A program made the position numbers and the translations under genes. 64,000 bases of DNA. Source: Bosea sp. PAMC 26642 (lineage in GTDB: Bacteria; Pseudomonadota; Alphaproteobacteria; Rhizobiales; Beijerinckiaceae). Each line of letters starts with the position of its first letter. Positions within the stretch are counted from its first letter, which is position 1. Below are positions 44,735 to 53,781 of the stretch, piece after piece. The notes beneath the pieces were generated by a model. The model was not told the origin of the DNA, did no database searches, and worked only from the letters and a program-made list of their open reading frames with translations. The stretch is from the NCBI RefSeq assembly GCF_001562255.1, contig NZ_CP014301.1:4495501-4559500 (forward strand). Reading direction: 5' to 3'.

Positions 44735-44793
44735 GGCCTGCCCCTAGCATCGCCGGGTTGAGAAAGCGTTCGCGCGATTGCGGACTCGCCGTC

Positions 44794-46332
44794 TCAAGCC
44801 GCCTGCGCCACCTGATCGACCCGCGAGCGGTAGGACAGCGCCTCCGCCAGATGAATGCGTCCGACGGTTTCCTCTCCGTCAAGATCGGCCAGCGTCCGCG
44901 CGACCTTGAGCACGCGGTGATAGGCCCGCGCCGTCAGACGCATCGCGTCGGCGGCATCGCGTAGCAGGGCAAGCCCCGCCTTGTCGGGCCTCGCGATCTC
45001 GTCGAGCACATTGGCCGGGCAGGCGGCGTTGGTCGTGACGTGGCCGAGCCCCAGCGCCTCGAAGCGCGCAGTCTGGATGGCGCGTGCCACGGCGACACGG
45101 GCCGCGATCTCGGCCGAGCCCTCGCTCGGCGCCGGCAGGATCAGGTCGGACGCCGTGACGGCGGGCACGTCGATGGTGATGTCGATGCGGTCGAGCATCG
45201 GGCCGGAGATGCGTGTCTGGTACTGCGCCATGCAGCGCTCGTTCGGCTGGCGGCGGCAGGCGAAGCCGGGCTCGGTGGCGCGCCCGCAACGGCACGGATT
45301 CATCGCCGCCACGAGCTGGAAGCGGGCCGGATAGACGGCACGGTGGTTGGCGCGCGAGATCAACACATCGCCGGTCTCCATCGGCTGGCGCAGCGCGTCG
45401 AGCGCCTGCGCCTGGAACTCCGGCAGTTCGTCGAGGAAGAGCACGCCGTGATGGGCGAGCGAGACCTCGCCGGGCTTAGCCTGCAGCCCACCGCCGACCA
45501 GCGCCGCCATCGAAGCCGAGTGATGCGGGGCACGAAAAGGCCGCCGGTCGGTCAGCGCCCCGTCGGCGAGATGGCCCGCCACCGACAGCACCATCGAGAC
45601 CTCGAGCAGTTCGCGCGGGGTCAGCGGCGGCAGGATCGAAGGCAGCCGGCTCGCCAGCATCGACTTGCCGGCGCCAGGTGGACCATCCATCAACAGGTTG
45701 TGCCCACCGGCCGCGGCGATCTCCAGCACACGCTTGGCGCTCTCCTGGCCCTTGATGTCGGAGAGATCGGGCAACGGACCCGATTGCCGCGCCACCGCAG
45801 GCTCCGGTCGCGCCATTACCTGCGTACCCTTGAAATGGTTGGCGAGCTGGATCAGCGAGCGGGGCGCCAGAATATCGATATCGGCCGCGGCCCAGGCCGC
45901 TTCCGGACCGGACGCCGCCGGGCAGATCAGGCCTTGGCCCCGGCCATAGGCGGCAATCGCCGCCGGCAAGACGCCCGCCACCGCCGTGATCGAGCCGTCG
46001 AGCGCAAGCTCCCCCAGCACCGTGTAGCCCGCTAGTGCATCGGCCGGTATCGCCCCGATCGCCGCCATCACGCCGAGCGCGATCGGCAGGTCGTAGTGGC
46101 TGCCTTCCTTCGGCAGATCGGCCGGCGCGAGATTGACGGTAATGCGCTTGGCAGGCAGTGCCAGCCCCGAGGCGATCAGCGCGGCGCGCACCCGCTCCTT
46201 GCTCTCGCCAACCGCCTTGTCGGGCAGGCCGACGAGGATGAAATTCACGCCGCCCGGCGTCACCTGCACCTGCACATCGACGGCGCGCGCCTCGATGCCC
46301 TCGAACGCTACCGTCGCGACCCGCACCACCAT
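44794..46332 (-). CDS. comM: YifB/ComM family Mg-chelatase-like AAA+ ATPase
   Basis: 512 aa. The N-terminal Lon-protease-like domain opens with VRVATVAFEGIEARAVDVQVQ; the AAA+ core has Walker A DGPPGAGKSMLASRLP, Walker B GVLFLDELPEFQA and the sensor-like AAMNPCRCG, followed by a zinc-like Cys set (CRCG and C-RRQPNERC) and a helical C-terminal domain. ComM is a hexameric helicase that extends branch migration during natural transformation. The gene is followed after 59 nt by a hybrid kinase. Confidence 0.95.
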   Translation of the reverse strand: MVVRVATVAFEGIEARAVDVQVQVTPGGVNFILVGLPDKAVGESKERVRAALIASGLALPAKRITVNLAPADLPKEGSHYDLPIALGVMAAIGAIPADALAGYTVLGELALDGSITAVAGVLPAAIAAYGRGQGLICPAASGPEAAWAAADIDILAPRSLIQLANHFKGTQVMARPEPAVARQSGPLPDLSDIKGQESAKRVLEIAAAGGHNLLMDGPPGAGKSMLASRLPSILPPLTPRELLEVSMVLSVAGHLADGALTDRRPFRAPHHSASMAALVGGGLQAKPGEVSLAHHGVLFLDELPEFQAQALDALRQPMETGDVLISRANHRAVYPARFQLVAAMNPCRCGRATEPGFACRRQPNERCMAQYQTRISGPMLDRIDITIDVPAVTASDLILPAPSEGSAEIAARVAVARAIQTARFEALGLGHVTTNAACPANVLDEIARPDKAGLALLRDAADAMRLTARAYHRVLKVARTLADLDGEETVGRIHLAEALSYRSRVDQVAQAA

Positions 46333-46432
46333 CCGCGCTGCCCCTTGCCCTTGGGTGAGGCTAGCGGAGGTTCAAGCCGCGCGCAAGAACATAAAGAGAA
46401 CTTGACTTGGGTCGGCGGCCGCGTTTCCGCTC

Positions 46433-46990
46433 TTAGTGCCCTTTTCCGCTCTCTCCGGAGATGCGGTCGGTCCAGGCCATCAGCAGTCCCGAGCCGACGA
46501 AGACGACATGGATGACGACCAGCCACATAAGGTCGCGGTCGCTGGTACCCTTCACGTTCATGAACGCCTTCAGCACCTGGATCGCCGAGATGGCGACGAT
46601 TGACGAGATCAGTTTCAGCTTGAGCCCGGAAAAGTCGATCCGGGACATCCATTCCGGCCAGTTGCGATGCGCGCTCGGGTCGATCTTCGAGACGAAGTTT
46701 TCGTAGCCCGAAAAGATTACGATCACGATCAGAGAGCCGGTGAAGGTCAGGTCGATCAGGGCGAGCACGCCGAGGATGACCTCCGATTCCGTCGCGGTGA
46801 ACACGTGGCTGATGAAGTGCCAGGCCTCCTGCAGCGCCTTGACCAGGAGCCCGCCAAGCGCGACGACCAGCAGCAGGTAGAACGGCGCGAGTAGCCAGCG
46901 GCTGGCGGAAAGGACGCTTTCCAGGGTTCGCTCGGCCGGCCCGGGCGCATGCTCGGGCGCAATCCCGGCCGTATTCTCGTCCTGGTTCAT
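46433..46990 (-). CDS. UPF0114 family membrane protein (YqhA-like)
   Basis: 185 aa from ATG 46990 (MNQDENT); the frame extends to 47083 across the msrA terminator and is unlikely. Four hydrophobic segments; the family core has SASRWLLAPFYLLLVVALGGLLVKA, GVLALIDLTFTGSLIVIVIFSGYENFVSK and WMSRIDFSGLKLKLISSIVAISAIQVLK. The function of UPF0114 proteins is unknown. Nothing in the neighbourhood adds a clue. Confidence 0.88.
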   Translation of the reverse strand: MNQDENTAGIAPEHAPGPAERTLESVLSASRWLLAPFYLLLVVALGGLLVKALQEAWHFISHVFTATESEVILGVLALIDLTFTGSLIVIVIFSGYENFVSKIDPSAHRNWPEWMSRIDFSGLKLKLISSIVAISAIQVLKAFMNVKGTSDRDLMWLVVIHVVFVGSGLLMAWTDRISGESGKGH

Positions 46991-47049
46991 CGTCGCGCCC
47001 GCCTCGACCGTGCCTTCGCTCGTTCCTTCGCTTGTGCCATGATGCGAAG

Positions 47050-47081
47050 AAGCCCCGCAAGACGGGCTGCGGGGCTTCTCC
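47050..47081 (-). terminator. Terminator after msrA
   Basis: A perfect 12-bp stem (47050-47061 with 47070-47081), GC-rich, with an 8-nt loop. It lies 23 nt after the minus-strand msrA stop and upstream of the UPF0114 start; a short pyrimidine-rich tail (TTCTTC) follows. Confidence 0.8.
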
Positions 47082-47104
47082 AAAAGCGATCCTACGACTG
47101 TAGA

Positions 47105-47761
47105 TCAGGCGGCGACGCCGACGCCGATCTGGCAGGCGACGCCCGTGCCGCCTAGGCCGCAATAGCCGGCCGGGTTCTTGGCCAGATACTGCTGGTGGTA
47201 GTCCTCGGCGAAATAAAACGGCGGCGCGTCGAGGATTTCGGTCGTGATCGCCCCATAGCCGCGCTCGGAAAGCGCTTGCTCGTAGTCCGCCTTCGAGCGT
47301 TCTGCCGCGGCGCGCTGGGCGTCGTCGAAGACATAGAGGCCGGAGCGATATTGCGTCCCGACATCGTTGCCCTGACGCATACCCTGTGTCGGATCGTGAC
47401 TTTCCCAGAAGGTCTTCAACAGCGTCTCATAGGAGACCACGGCCGGATCGTAGACCACCAGCACCACCTCGTTATGGCCCGTCTGTCCCGAGCAGACCTC
47501 CTCATAGGTCGGATTTGGCGTGAAACCGCAAGTATAGCCCACCGCAGTGATCCAGATGCCGTCCTCCAGCTGCCAGAACTTGCGTTCGGCGCCCCAGAAA
47601 CAGCCGATGCCGAACACGGCCTTTTGCAGACCCTCCGGATAGGGCCCCTGCAATGGGCGTTTGTTCAGGAAATGCCGTTCGGCGGTGGCAATCGGCTGAG
47701 TGCGTCCGGGCAACGCCTCGCCTGGCTGTGGCAGGGCGGTCTTCTTGCGCAGGAAGAACAT
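47105..47761 (-). CDS. msrA: Peptide-methionine (S)-S-oxide reductase MsrA
   Basis: 218 aa from ATG 47761, with GGGAG 7 nt upstream; the longer frame to 47794 adds nothing conserved. The active-site motif [10 protein letters not shown] has the catalytic Cys at residue 54; [26 protein letters not shown] and [23 protein letters not shown] follow, and [12 protein letters not shown] carries a resolving Cys near the C-terminus. It reduces the S-epimer of methionine sulfoxide in the cytoplasm, complementing the periplasmic MsrPQ system hinted at by msrQ in this window. Confidence 0.96.
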   Translation of the reverse strand: MFFLRKKTALPQPGEALPGRTQPIATAERHFLNKRPLQGPYPEGLQKAVFGIGCFWGAERKFWQLEDGIWITAVGYTCGFTPNPTYEEVCSGQTGHNEVVLVVYDPAVVSYETLLKTFWESHDPTQGMRQGNDVGTQYRSGLYVFDDAQRAAAERSKADYEQALSERGYGAITTEILDAPPFYFAEDYHQQYLAKNPAGYCGLGGTGVACQIGVGVAA

Positions 47762-47846
47762 GATCTGGCTCCCATCTCTGTCGGTATGGAGCATGATATA
47801 AGCATCGCGGCGCCGTTCGCACAGACTTCGCGCCGCGCCCGACCCT

Positions 47847-48167
47847 TCACCGTCGCGTGACGATGCCGATATGCGGCTCGCGCCGCGCGCCGAGCCGCAG
47901 GAGCAGGAAGCCGAGCAAAAGCGCCGCCAGCGCGGTCGGCGTCCGGGTCAACGTCAGCAGCACCGGATCCCATAGCGGTAGATAGATCCGCTCGACCGTT
48001 GGCTGGATCGCCAGATAACGCTCGCGTAGCAGCGTCAGTAGCGTTTCGCCCAAAGGCGTGACCAGCACCGCTGAATTGGCGATCGACCGCGCGCCGTCGA
48101 GCAGCAGCACCACGAACCCTGCCGCGACAAGCAAATAGCCGCAGAGCCGCACGAGAAAACCCAGCAT
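47847..48167 (-). CDS. Hypothetical small membrane protein
   Basis: 106 aa from ATG 48167, which has GAGGGA just upstream; the longer frame back to 48347 would run into the tRNA-Ser gene. It has two hydrophobic segments: one at the N-terminus ([21 protein letters not shown]) and one near the C-terminus ([17 protein letters not shown]), with a short region containing [21 protein letters not shown] between. I do not recognise a family with known function. Confidence 0.7.
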   Translation of the reverse strand: MLGFLVRLCGYLLVAAGFVVLLLDGARSIANSAVLVTPLGETLLTLLRERYLAIQPTVERIYLPLWDPVLLTLTRTPTALAALLLGFLLLRLGARREPHIGIVTRR

Positions 48168-48317
48168 TCCGTCCCTCGAAACCGCAAATCTACAGCGCCG
48201 ATGTGCCCATTCCGCGCCCGCATTGCAACCGCGGCCGGCGGCCGGAGGGGCTCTTCTCGCGACGGCCTGCAATCCGGGCTTGAAAGAAGCCGGCTCGGCG
48301 GTCATAAGCAGCGCGCC

Positions 48318-48407
48318 GGACAGGTGGCCGAGTGGTTGAAGGCGCACGCCTGGAAAGTGTGTATGCGGGAAACCGTATCGAGGGTTCGAATCCCTCCCTG
48401 TCCGCCA
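48318..48407 (+). tRNA. tRNA-Ser (anticodon GGA)
   Basis: A complete serine tRNA including encoded CCA: acceptor strands GGACAGG (48318-48324) and CCTGTCC (48397-48403), anticodon loop CTGGAAA, a long variable arm (ATGCGGGAAACCGTAT) typical of serine tRNAs, and T loop GGTTCGAATCC. It stands alone, and the accessory region begins immediately downstream. Confidence 0.97.
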
Positions 48408-48861
48408 TCGACTTTGTTTAAGTATATGTTTTTATTTGCATTATGCGCCGTAACAGATTTCCGTCCATTTTGCGCTCCACCAGCTCGCTTCGATGGACCT
48501 CATGGCTGGATGGCGCGCGACGAGCTGGCCTGACAGAAATTTATTTGGCGCTGTGCATCCTAAGGCTCTCGTGCGTCCGGGCGAATTGCGCCAATTGCAG
48601 ACATAAATTGAGCGTCCAAAACCGGACCTCCGTAGCTTGTCGACACAAGCTGCGATCGTGGCACGGTCGAGAGTCAAAATAACCGTCCGTACCGGTAGCC
48701 CGTTTCGCTACCGCCGACCATCGGACAACTGAGCGGGATCTTGGAGGATACGATTCACTAAGTTGACGGGATCTCTTGTCAGGTCGAGGGGCCTTCGAGA
48801 ATCTTACCATTCGGTAAAGCCATTCCGCAGACTGTCCCGATACAGAGGCGGAACATCGACG
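48408..48861. other. Intergenic region between tRNA-Ser and the glycan operon, no gene seen
   Basis: 454 bases without a convincing coding frame. Two small inverted repeats are present: AGCTTGT-CGAC-ACAAGCT at 48634-48651 and TTACC-ATTC-GGTAA at 48804-48817; either could be a regulator site for the operon that starts at 48862. The base composition is less GC-rich than the flanking genes, which fits a recently acquired or regulatory segment. Confidence 0.35.
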
Positions 48862-50265
48862 ATGATCAAACGCAATTCAGCAGAGCTGCACTCTGGAAAC
48901 AGGTCCGAGCTGGATCCTTTGCAGCAGATTGGTCAAAAGCGCGGGCTCGGCCCGGTGTCCGTCGAGGTGCAGGACACGCTCGATGTTCGTAGCCTTCAGC
49001 GCAGGCTCGAAGAGCGCGTCGCTCCGGGCGAGCCACAGCCCGAGGGGGATGACGTGGCGCCGGCTCAACGCAGGCAGGCGCCGCGGGGACCAACAATCCG
49101 GCGCATCGGCAAGTTCCTCTTGGGGGCGAGTGTGCTAGCGGTGTTCGGGCTGATCCCGTTGCGAACGCTTCTGCAGACGTCCAGCGTGGAGGCGGTCATC
49201 AATGCGCGAGTCATGACCTTGCGCGCGCCGATCGCGGGAGAAATCGTCGCCTTGCCGGTGGATCTGGCCGCTTCGGAAGCGGTCCCGGCGGGTAAGATAT
49301 TGCTAAGCGTCGTCAATCCGCGCGCGGATCGCACCCGCCTCGACGATTTGCGTCGCTCGTTCGGCCAGATGAAGAACCAGCATAAAGCCGTCGAAGCCAA
49401 GCTCGCGGCAGCGCGCCTGTCGGAAGCCGATCTTGACCGGCAAGCCGAAAAGTTTCGCCTCGGGCGGATCGAGCAACTCGCGTCTCGCATCGCGGAAACA
49501 GAGAGCCTGATCGCGGTTGCCGGTGCTCGACGCGAGGAGGCCGTCGCCGCGCGCGAGCGCTCCGAAACCCTGGCACGTTCCGGCAATGTGACCGCCGCGG
49601 AATTCGCGCGTCTGACGCGCGAGGTCACGGCCATGACGGAGACGGAAACCGCCACGCGCCATCGGCTCGCGGCCATTGCCGTCGAGCTTGCGGCGGCGCG
49701 CGCCGGGATATTCATTGGCGACAGCTACAATGACCGGCCAAGTTCCGTTCAGCGCGGCGACGAGATGCGCCAGCGTATCGTTGATCTCGGAGCGGACCTT
49801 GCCAGCCTCGAAGCCGAGTTGCAGCGCTTGGGCCCGGAGCTGGAAGCCGAGCAGACGCGCCATCAGGCGTTCGCCGACGTCGCCATGACGCTTCCGGTCG
49901 CAGGTCGCATCTGGGAGACGATGGTCTCCCCGGGCGAGCAGGTTCGTGTCGGCCAGGATCTCGTCAGGTTGATCGATTGCTCCACGGCGATCGTGACGGC
50001 GAACGTGACGGAATCCGTCTACAATCGACTTTCGGTCGGCAGCACAGCGCGTTTCATTCCGGCCGACGGCGGCAAGGAACTCCAGGGCAGGGTCGTCAAT
50101 CTGACCGGGTTGGCCGGAGCGCCAGCCAATCTCGCGATCGAGCCGGCCGCGCTCAGCAAAGAGTCTTATCGCGTTACAGTTTCGGTGCGGGAACTGGGCT
50201 CCCAGTCCTGCGGGGTCGGGCGCACGGGCCGCGTCGTGTTCGGCGAACACGGGCTTGCGCCGTGA
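48862..50265 (+). CDS. HlyD/BgsB-like membrane fusion protein of a beta-glycan synthase
   Basis: 467 aa from ATG 48862. A cytoplasmic N-terminal ~75 residues (rich in Gln, Glu and Arg) precede one membrane helix (about IGKFLLGASVLAVFGLIPL), then a biotinyl-lipoyl-like half (LRAPIAGEIVALPV), a long coiled-coil hairpin (about 170-310), the other lipoyl half (TLPVAGRIWETMVSPGEQVRVG) and a beta-barrel-like end. The family spans Alg44, BgsB and HlyD. It should pass a polymer made by the next gene across the periplasm. Its stop overlaps the synthase start by 4 nt (GTGA), so the two work together. Confidence 0.82.
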   Translation: MIKRNSAELHSGNRSELDPLQQIGQKRGLGPVSVEVQDTLDVRSLQRRLEERVAPGEPQPEGDDVAPAQRRQAPRGPTIRRIGKFLLGASVLAVFGLIPLRTLLQTSSVEAVINARVMTLRAPIAGEIVALPVDLAASEAVPAGKILLSVVNPRADRTRLDDLRRSFGQMKNQHKAVEAKLAAARLSEADLDRQAEKFRLGRIEQLASRIAETESLIAVAGARREEAVAARERSETLARSGNVTAAEFARLTREVTAMTETETATRHRLAAIAVELAAARAGIFIGDSYNDRPSSVQRGDEMRQRIVDLGADLASLEAELQRLGPELEAEQTRHQAFADVAMTLPVAGRIWETMVSPGEQVRVGQDLVRLIDCSTAIVTANVTESVYNRLSVGSTARFIPADGGKELQGRVVNLTGLAGAPANLAIEPAALSKESYRVTVSVRELGSQSCGVGRTGRVVFGEHGLAP

Positions 50266-52217
50266 CGCACGATCTCCTGACGGCGCTGGCTCCCGGCCTC
50301 GCCGCCGCCGGCCTTGCGGTAATGGTCACGCCTTGGCTCAGGCATGACCAGACGCCCGCACGAGTGCTGATGGTCGGCATCGCATTGCTGTTGCTGGCGC
50401 GTTACTTCGTCTGGCGAGTCACTCAAACGCTGCCGGAAACCGGGTGGTCTATCGACTTCGCGGCCGGGATCATCTTCCTTCTTGCGGAATCGGCTTCGCT
50501 GCTCGCGGCGGTCCTGGCCTCGATCTTCCTGTGCCGCACCCGAAATCGCTCGCAGGAGGTTGAGGACAACAAGGCGTGGCTTGCAGGTCTGGAGCCGCCG
50601 CTCGTCGATGTGTTGATCTGCACCTACAATGAAGAGGAAGCGATCCTGGAGCGCACCATCATCGGTGCCACCGGGATGAACCATGGCAATTATCGCGTTT
50701 GGGTGCTCGACGACGGGCGACGGCCTTGGCTGGAGGATCTCTCGAGACGGCTGGGATGCCGTTACCTGGCGCGGCCCGACAACGCCCATGCCAAGGCCGG
50801 CAATATCAACCATGCCCTGACGCATCTGGCCGCGCTGCTCCGCCCGCCGCAGTTCGTCTCCATTCTCGATGCGGATTTCGTGCCGTTGCCGGATTTCCTG
50901 TCGCGCGCGCTGTGCCTGTTCCGCGAGTCCTCGGTCGGGTTGGTGCAGACGCCGCAGCACTTCATCAATCCCGATCCGATCCAGACCAATCTCGCGGCCG
51001 GCCATGTCTGGCCCGACGAGCAGCGCTTCTTCTTCGACGTGGTGCTGGCATCCAAGGATGCCTGGGGCGCCGCCTTCTGCTGCGGCACCTCGTCGGTTAT
51101 CCGCTTTGCGCCGTTGCTGGCGGTCGGTGGATTTCCGACTGATTCCGTGACGGAAGACTACCTACTCACCCTGCGGCTGAAGGAGACGGGCTTTACGACC
51201 TCCTATCTCAACGAGAAGTTGACGCTCGGCCTCGCTCCGGAGGGGCTGAAGGAATACATCACGCAACGCGGCCGCTGGTGCCTCGGCTTCATGCAGATTA
51301 CTCGGGGACGCAGCGGCCCATTCTCGCGCTCGTCGAACCTGAGCTTCATCGACCGGCTGTCGCTCGTCGATACGTTCCTGAACTGGACCGCCGTTTACAT
51401 CGCCAAAGCGCTAGGGCTGTTCGTCCCGATCGGTTACCTGCTTTTCGGGGTCCATGCCGTCCGCGCGGATTTGCTCGATCTGCTCGGGTATTTCCTGCCG
51501 TTCTTCCTCTGGCATTCGCTGACGATGAGCTGGATCTCGCGTGGCCGCTCGCTGATCTTCATGACCGACGTATCGCAGTTCATCGCCACACCTGCGATCT
51601 TGAAGGCGATCTTCACGGGCCTCCTGCGGCCGCAAGGTCAGAAGTTCAAGGTCACGGCCAAAGGCGGAGACCGGGGGCGGCGCTTCGTCGAATGGCCGCT
51701 CGTCAAGATTTATGGCAGCCTCATCGCACTGACGCTGGCCGGGCTCATCTATGCCTTCGCGATCCATGTCCGCGGAGACAGCCTCACCTCGGGCGGGCTC
51801 GCCTTCGCCTGGAGCTGGTACAATCTCATCATCCTGACCATTGTGTGCTTCGTCTGCATCGAGCAGCCACGCCGCCGCAAGGCCGAGCGCTTCGAGACTG
51901 ATGAGGCGATACTCGTCGATATCAACGGTCGCACTCTGATGATGCGCCTCGTCGATATCTCGATCACCGGGGCAAGGCTGAAAGGCGACATACCGGCCCC
52001 GCTCGGGACCGTCCTGACCTGCACGATCAGGGGTGGCATTGTAGAGGCCACGATCGTGCGCGACCTCTCTGACAGCTTCGCCATCAAGTTCGACGAGGCC
52101 CTCGGCTCTCGCGTCGACATGATCAGAGGCTTTTACGCCGGCAACTACGTCAACGCCTTCGAGCAGGTCCAGGCGTCCGGCGTGACGACGGCCATCGTGC
52201 GCCGCCTGTTCGATTGA
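50262..52217 (+). CDS. Processive GT2 beta-glycan synthase with C-terminal PilZ domain (BgsA/BcsA-like)
   Basis: 651 aa from GTG 50262, overlapping the previous stop. Three N-terminal hydrophobic segments, then a GT2 catalytic core: DD at 150-151, DAD at 203-205, TED at 297-299 and QRGRW at 335-339, all required for processive beta-glycan synthesis. More helices follow (about 370-530). The C-terminus has a PilZ-type c-di-GMP site: RRRKAER (537-543) and DISITG (565-570). The layout with an HlyD-like partner, and without BcsB or BcsZ genes, resembles the mixed-linkage beta-glucan synthase BgsA of Sinorhizobium meliloti more than cellulose synthase. The exact polymer is inferred. Confidence 0.85.
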   Translation: MTHDLLTALAPGLAAAGLAVMVTPWLRHDQTPARVLMVGIALLLLARYFVWRVTQTLPETGWSIDFAAGIIFLLAESASLLAAVLASIFLCRTRNRSQEVEDNKAWLAGLEPPLVDVLICTYNEEEAILERTIIGATGMNHGNYRVWVLDDGRRPWLEDLSRRLGCRYLARPDNAHAKAGNINHALTHLAALLRPPQFVSILDADFVPLPDFLSRALCLFRESSVGLVQTPQHFINPDPIQTNLAAGHVWPDEQRFFFDVVLASKDAWGAAFCCGTSSVIRFAPLLAVGGFPTDSVTEDYLLTLRLKETGFTTSYLNEKLTLGLAPEGLKEYITQRGRWCLGFMQITRGRSGPFSRSSNLSFIDRLSLVDTFLNWTAVYIAKALGLFVPIGYLLFGVHAVRADLLDLLGYFLPFFLWHSLTMSWISRGRSLIFMTDVSQFIATPAILKAIFTGLLRPQGQKFKVTAKGGDRGRRFVEWPLVKIYGSLIALTLAGLIYAFAIHVRGDSLTSGGLAFAWSWYNLIILTIVCFVCIEQPRRRKAERFETDEAILVDINGRTLMMRLVDISITGARLKGDIPAPLGTVLTCTIRGGIVEATIVRDLSDSFAIKFDEALGSRVDMIRGFYAGNYVNAFEQVQASGVTTAIVRRLFD

Positions 52218-52337
52218 GACGCGTTCACGCTTCAAGTCATCCGCATGTCAGTGCATGCGTCGCGGTTTCGTCATGGTGACGGTTGCTTTTGGTCAGAGCG
52301 ATCTGATGTTCTGCGGAACAAGGTCGGTGCGGCCTGC

Positions 52338-52394
52338 TAGAGCAACGGACTTTTAATCTGTAGGTCTCGGGTTCGAGCCCCGACGCGCTCACCA
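52338..52394 (+). pseudogene. 3' fragment of tRNA-Lys (UUU), probable attachment-site scar
   Basis: 57 nt that match a lysine tRNA from the 3' half of the D stem to the encoded CCA: GAGC, anticodon stem ACGGA/TCTGT with loop CTTTTAA (anticodon TTT, 52352-52354), T arm TCGGG-TTCGAGC-CCCGA, and acceptor strand CGCGCTC then ACCA. The 5' acceptor strand (GAGCGCG), D-stem partner (GCTC) and D loop are missing: the preceding bases GTCGGTGCGGCCTGC cannot pair. It is therefore not a working tRNA but a typical footprint of an element that integrated into a tRNA 3' end. Confidence 0.88.
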
Positions 52395-52415
52395 GCTATT
52401 CTCAACGCGCTGGCC

Positions 52416-53303
52416 TCAGCTTATCGCGTATCGAACCACTTCGGCACCTTCGGCTGCGGGGCGAAGGCTCGGCGAAATGGTTCCGGACCCGAGGAGGAGC
52501 ACGTCCTCCCTGCGGATGAACGCCTCCCGACTGTGCCCCATCATGATGAACGTGCCGGAACTGCTGCGCTCGGCCAGCCGCACGCGGCCGTCCGCAATCG
52601 TGATCGAGGCATGGAGCCGCGAGACCCAGGGGCGGTCGATCAGGAGATCGCAGTCCGGCAGGCGCCCGAGCGTCACGGTCGCCCCCTCGCCGAATTGCCA
52701 TGTCCGGTCGCGATAGACGAGGGTCATCTCGACCGCGCGCGGGGACGTCTCGATCCGGGTCTTGCGCGGGAGGAGGATGGACGAAATGTCGGTGTGCAGC
52801 GAGTGGTCGGGCGTGGGGAGCGTGTAGATGCGGCAGGGCTGCGACTTGCCCTTCAGCGCCATGGCATCGAGGTACCGCAACTGGCTTCTCATCGAACGCG
52901 GCAACCGGTCGACGAGATCCTGGCTGATGAGGGCTTCGCCAGGATTGGCCGTCGACGCCAGGCGCGCGGTCAGATTGACCGCGTCGCCGAAGATATCGGC
53001 GCGCGCCCGGATGATCGAGCCGAAATGGAGGCCCACCCTGATCGGCAGAACGGTATCGGCTCCCGGCGCGAAGATCGCGAAAACGACGCTGAGCGCGGCA
53101 GCCGGATCGACGAAGGCGGCGAGGATGTCGTCGCCCTTGGAATGGACGAACTCTCCGCCGGCTTCGGTGATCAGCCTGCAGATCCGGTCGATGCAGTCGG
53201 TGACGAGACCCAGCGCCCGGTCGTTGCCGTGGGATTCGTAGAGCGAGGTGCTGCCGACCACATCCGCGAGCAGAATGGCGAGCTCGGCATCATTTTCAGA
53301 CAT
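52416..53303 (-). CDS. Class III adenylate/guanylate cyclase fused to an FHA domain
   Basis: 295 aa from ATG 53303 (MSENDAEL), with AGGAT upstream. The cyclase domain (about 5-170) has the two metal Asp residues in LLADVVGSTSLY and HSKGDDILAAF, the Lys at the purine-selecting position in FVHSKGDD, and the transition-state Asn/Arg in DAVNLTARLAS; K and D at these sites favour ATP. The C-terminal FHA domain (about 200-280) has TLGRLPDCDLLI, SRLHASI and SSGTFIM, so it may bind phospho-Thr proteins. The protein is soluble. It converges on the tRNA-Lys scar and flanks the c-di-GMP genes. Confidence 0.87.
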   Translation of the reverse strand: MSENDAELAILLADVVGSTSLYESHGNDRALGLVTDCIDRICRLITEAGGEFVHSKGDDILAAFVDPAAALSVVFAIFAPGADTVLPIRVGLHFGSIIRARADIFGDAVNLTARLASTANPGEALISQDLVDRLPRSMRSQLRYLDAMALKGKSQPCRIYTLPTPDHSLHTDISSILLPRKTRIETSPRAVEMTLVYRDRTWQFGEGATVTLGRLPDCDLLIDRPWVSRLHASITIADGRVRLAERSSSGTFIMMGHSREAFIRREDVLLLGSGTISPSLRPAAEGAEVVRYAIS

Positions 53304-53781
53304 CCGCGTGCATCCTAAGATCAAGCGTGACGGCAGGCATTGCGGAACTGGTATGGTCTCTGGAGATCAATAGCAGGAGACACGCGATCTGGCTTGCGTA
53401 TGGCCGGCGGATTTGGCGATGCCCCGCAGAAAACTCCGTTTTCCGGTCCGGCCAAGACTTGCGTCGCCGAAAGAACCAATCCTTGCAGGGTCCGTCAACA
53501 ACGGACGTCTCCTCACCGAGACATTCGACACCGCCGTATACTTCGCCACTTGGCATCCTGCCGTAACGCCCCCTCGCGTTGCACCGTCGAATTCCGCCTC
53601 ATTGGGGGCTTAGACTAAAGCGGCTCGCCTCGATCATGCCGCTCACGCCTGATCTCATGTCGCGGTTTGGATCGAGTGAGCCTGCGCTGAACGTTGGAAG
53701 GCGGCGGCTACTCCGCCAGGCGCAGCGTGGAATCTGACGCGGTGGCGGCCGACTGACGCGGTAAAAACACCTTCGCGTTTT
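53304..53781. other. Intergenic region between the cyclase and diguanylate cyclase genes
   Basis: 478 bases with no supportable gene. The only structure noted is a direct repeat of CTGACGCGGT at 53734-53743 and 53753-53762, close to the stop of the minus-strand diguanylate cyclase gene. No terminator-like hairpin with T tract is visible. Confidence 0.3.

Noticed and set aside
48190..48408. Open reading frames across the tRNA-Ser gene
   Set aside because: They read through a perfect tRNA and have no family resemblance.
52295..52394. Complete tRNA-Lys gene
   Set aside because: An upstream GAGCG at 52295 could mimic the 5' acceptor strand, but the spacing is far too long and the D-stem partner GCTC is missing, so only the 3' fragment is supported.
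53734..53762. Direct repeats CTGACGCGGT as iterons or operator
   Set aside because: Only two copies, near the end of a gene, with no replication or regulatory context.
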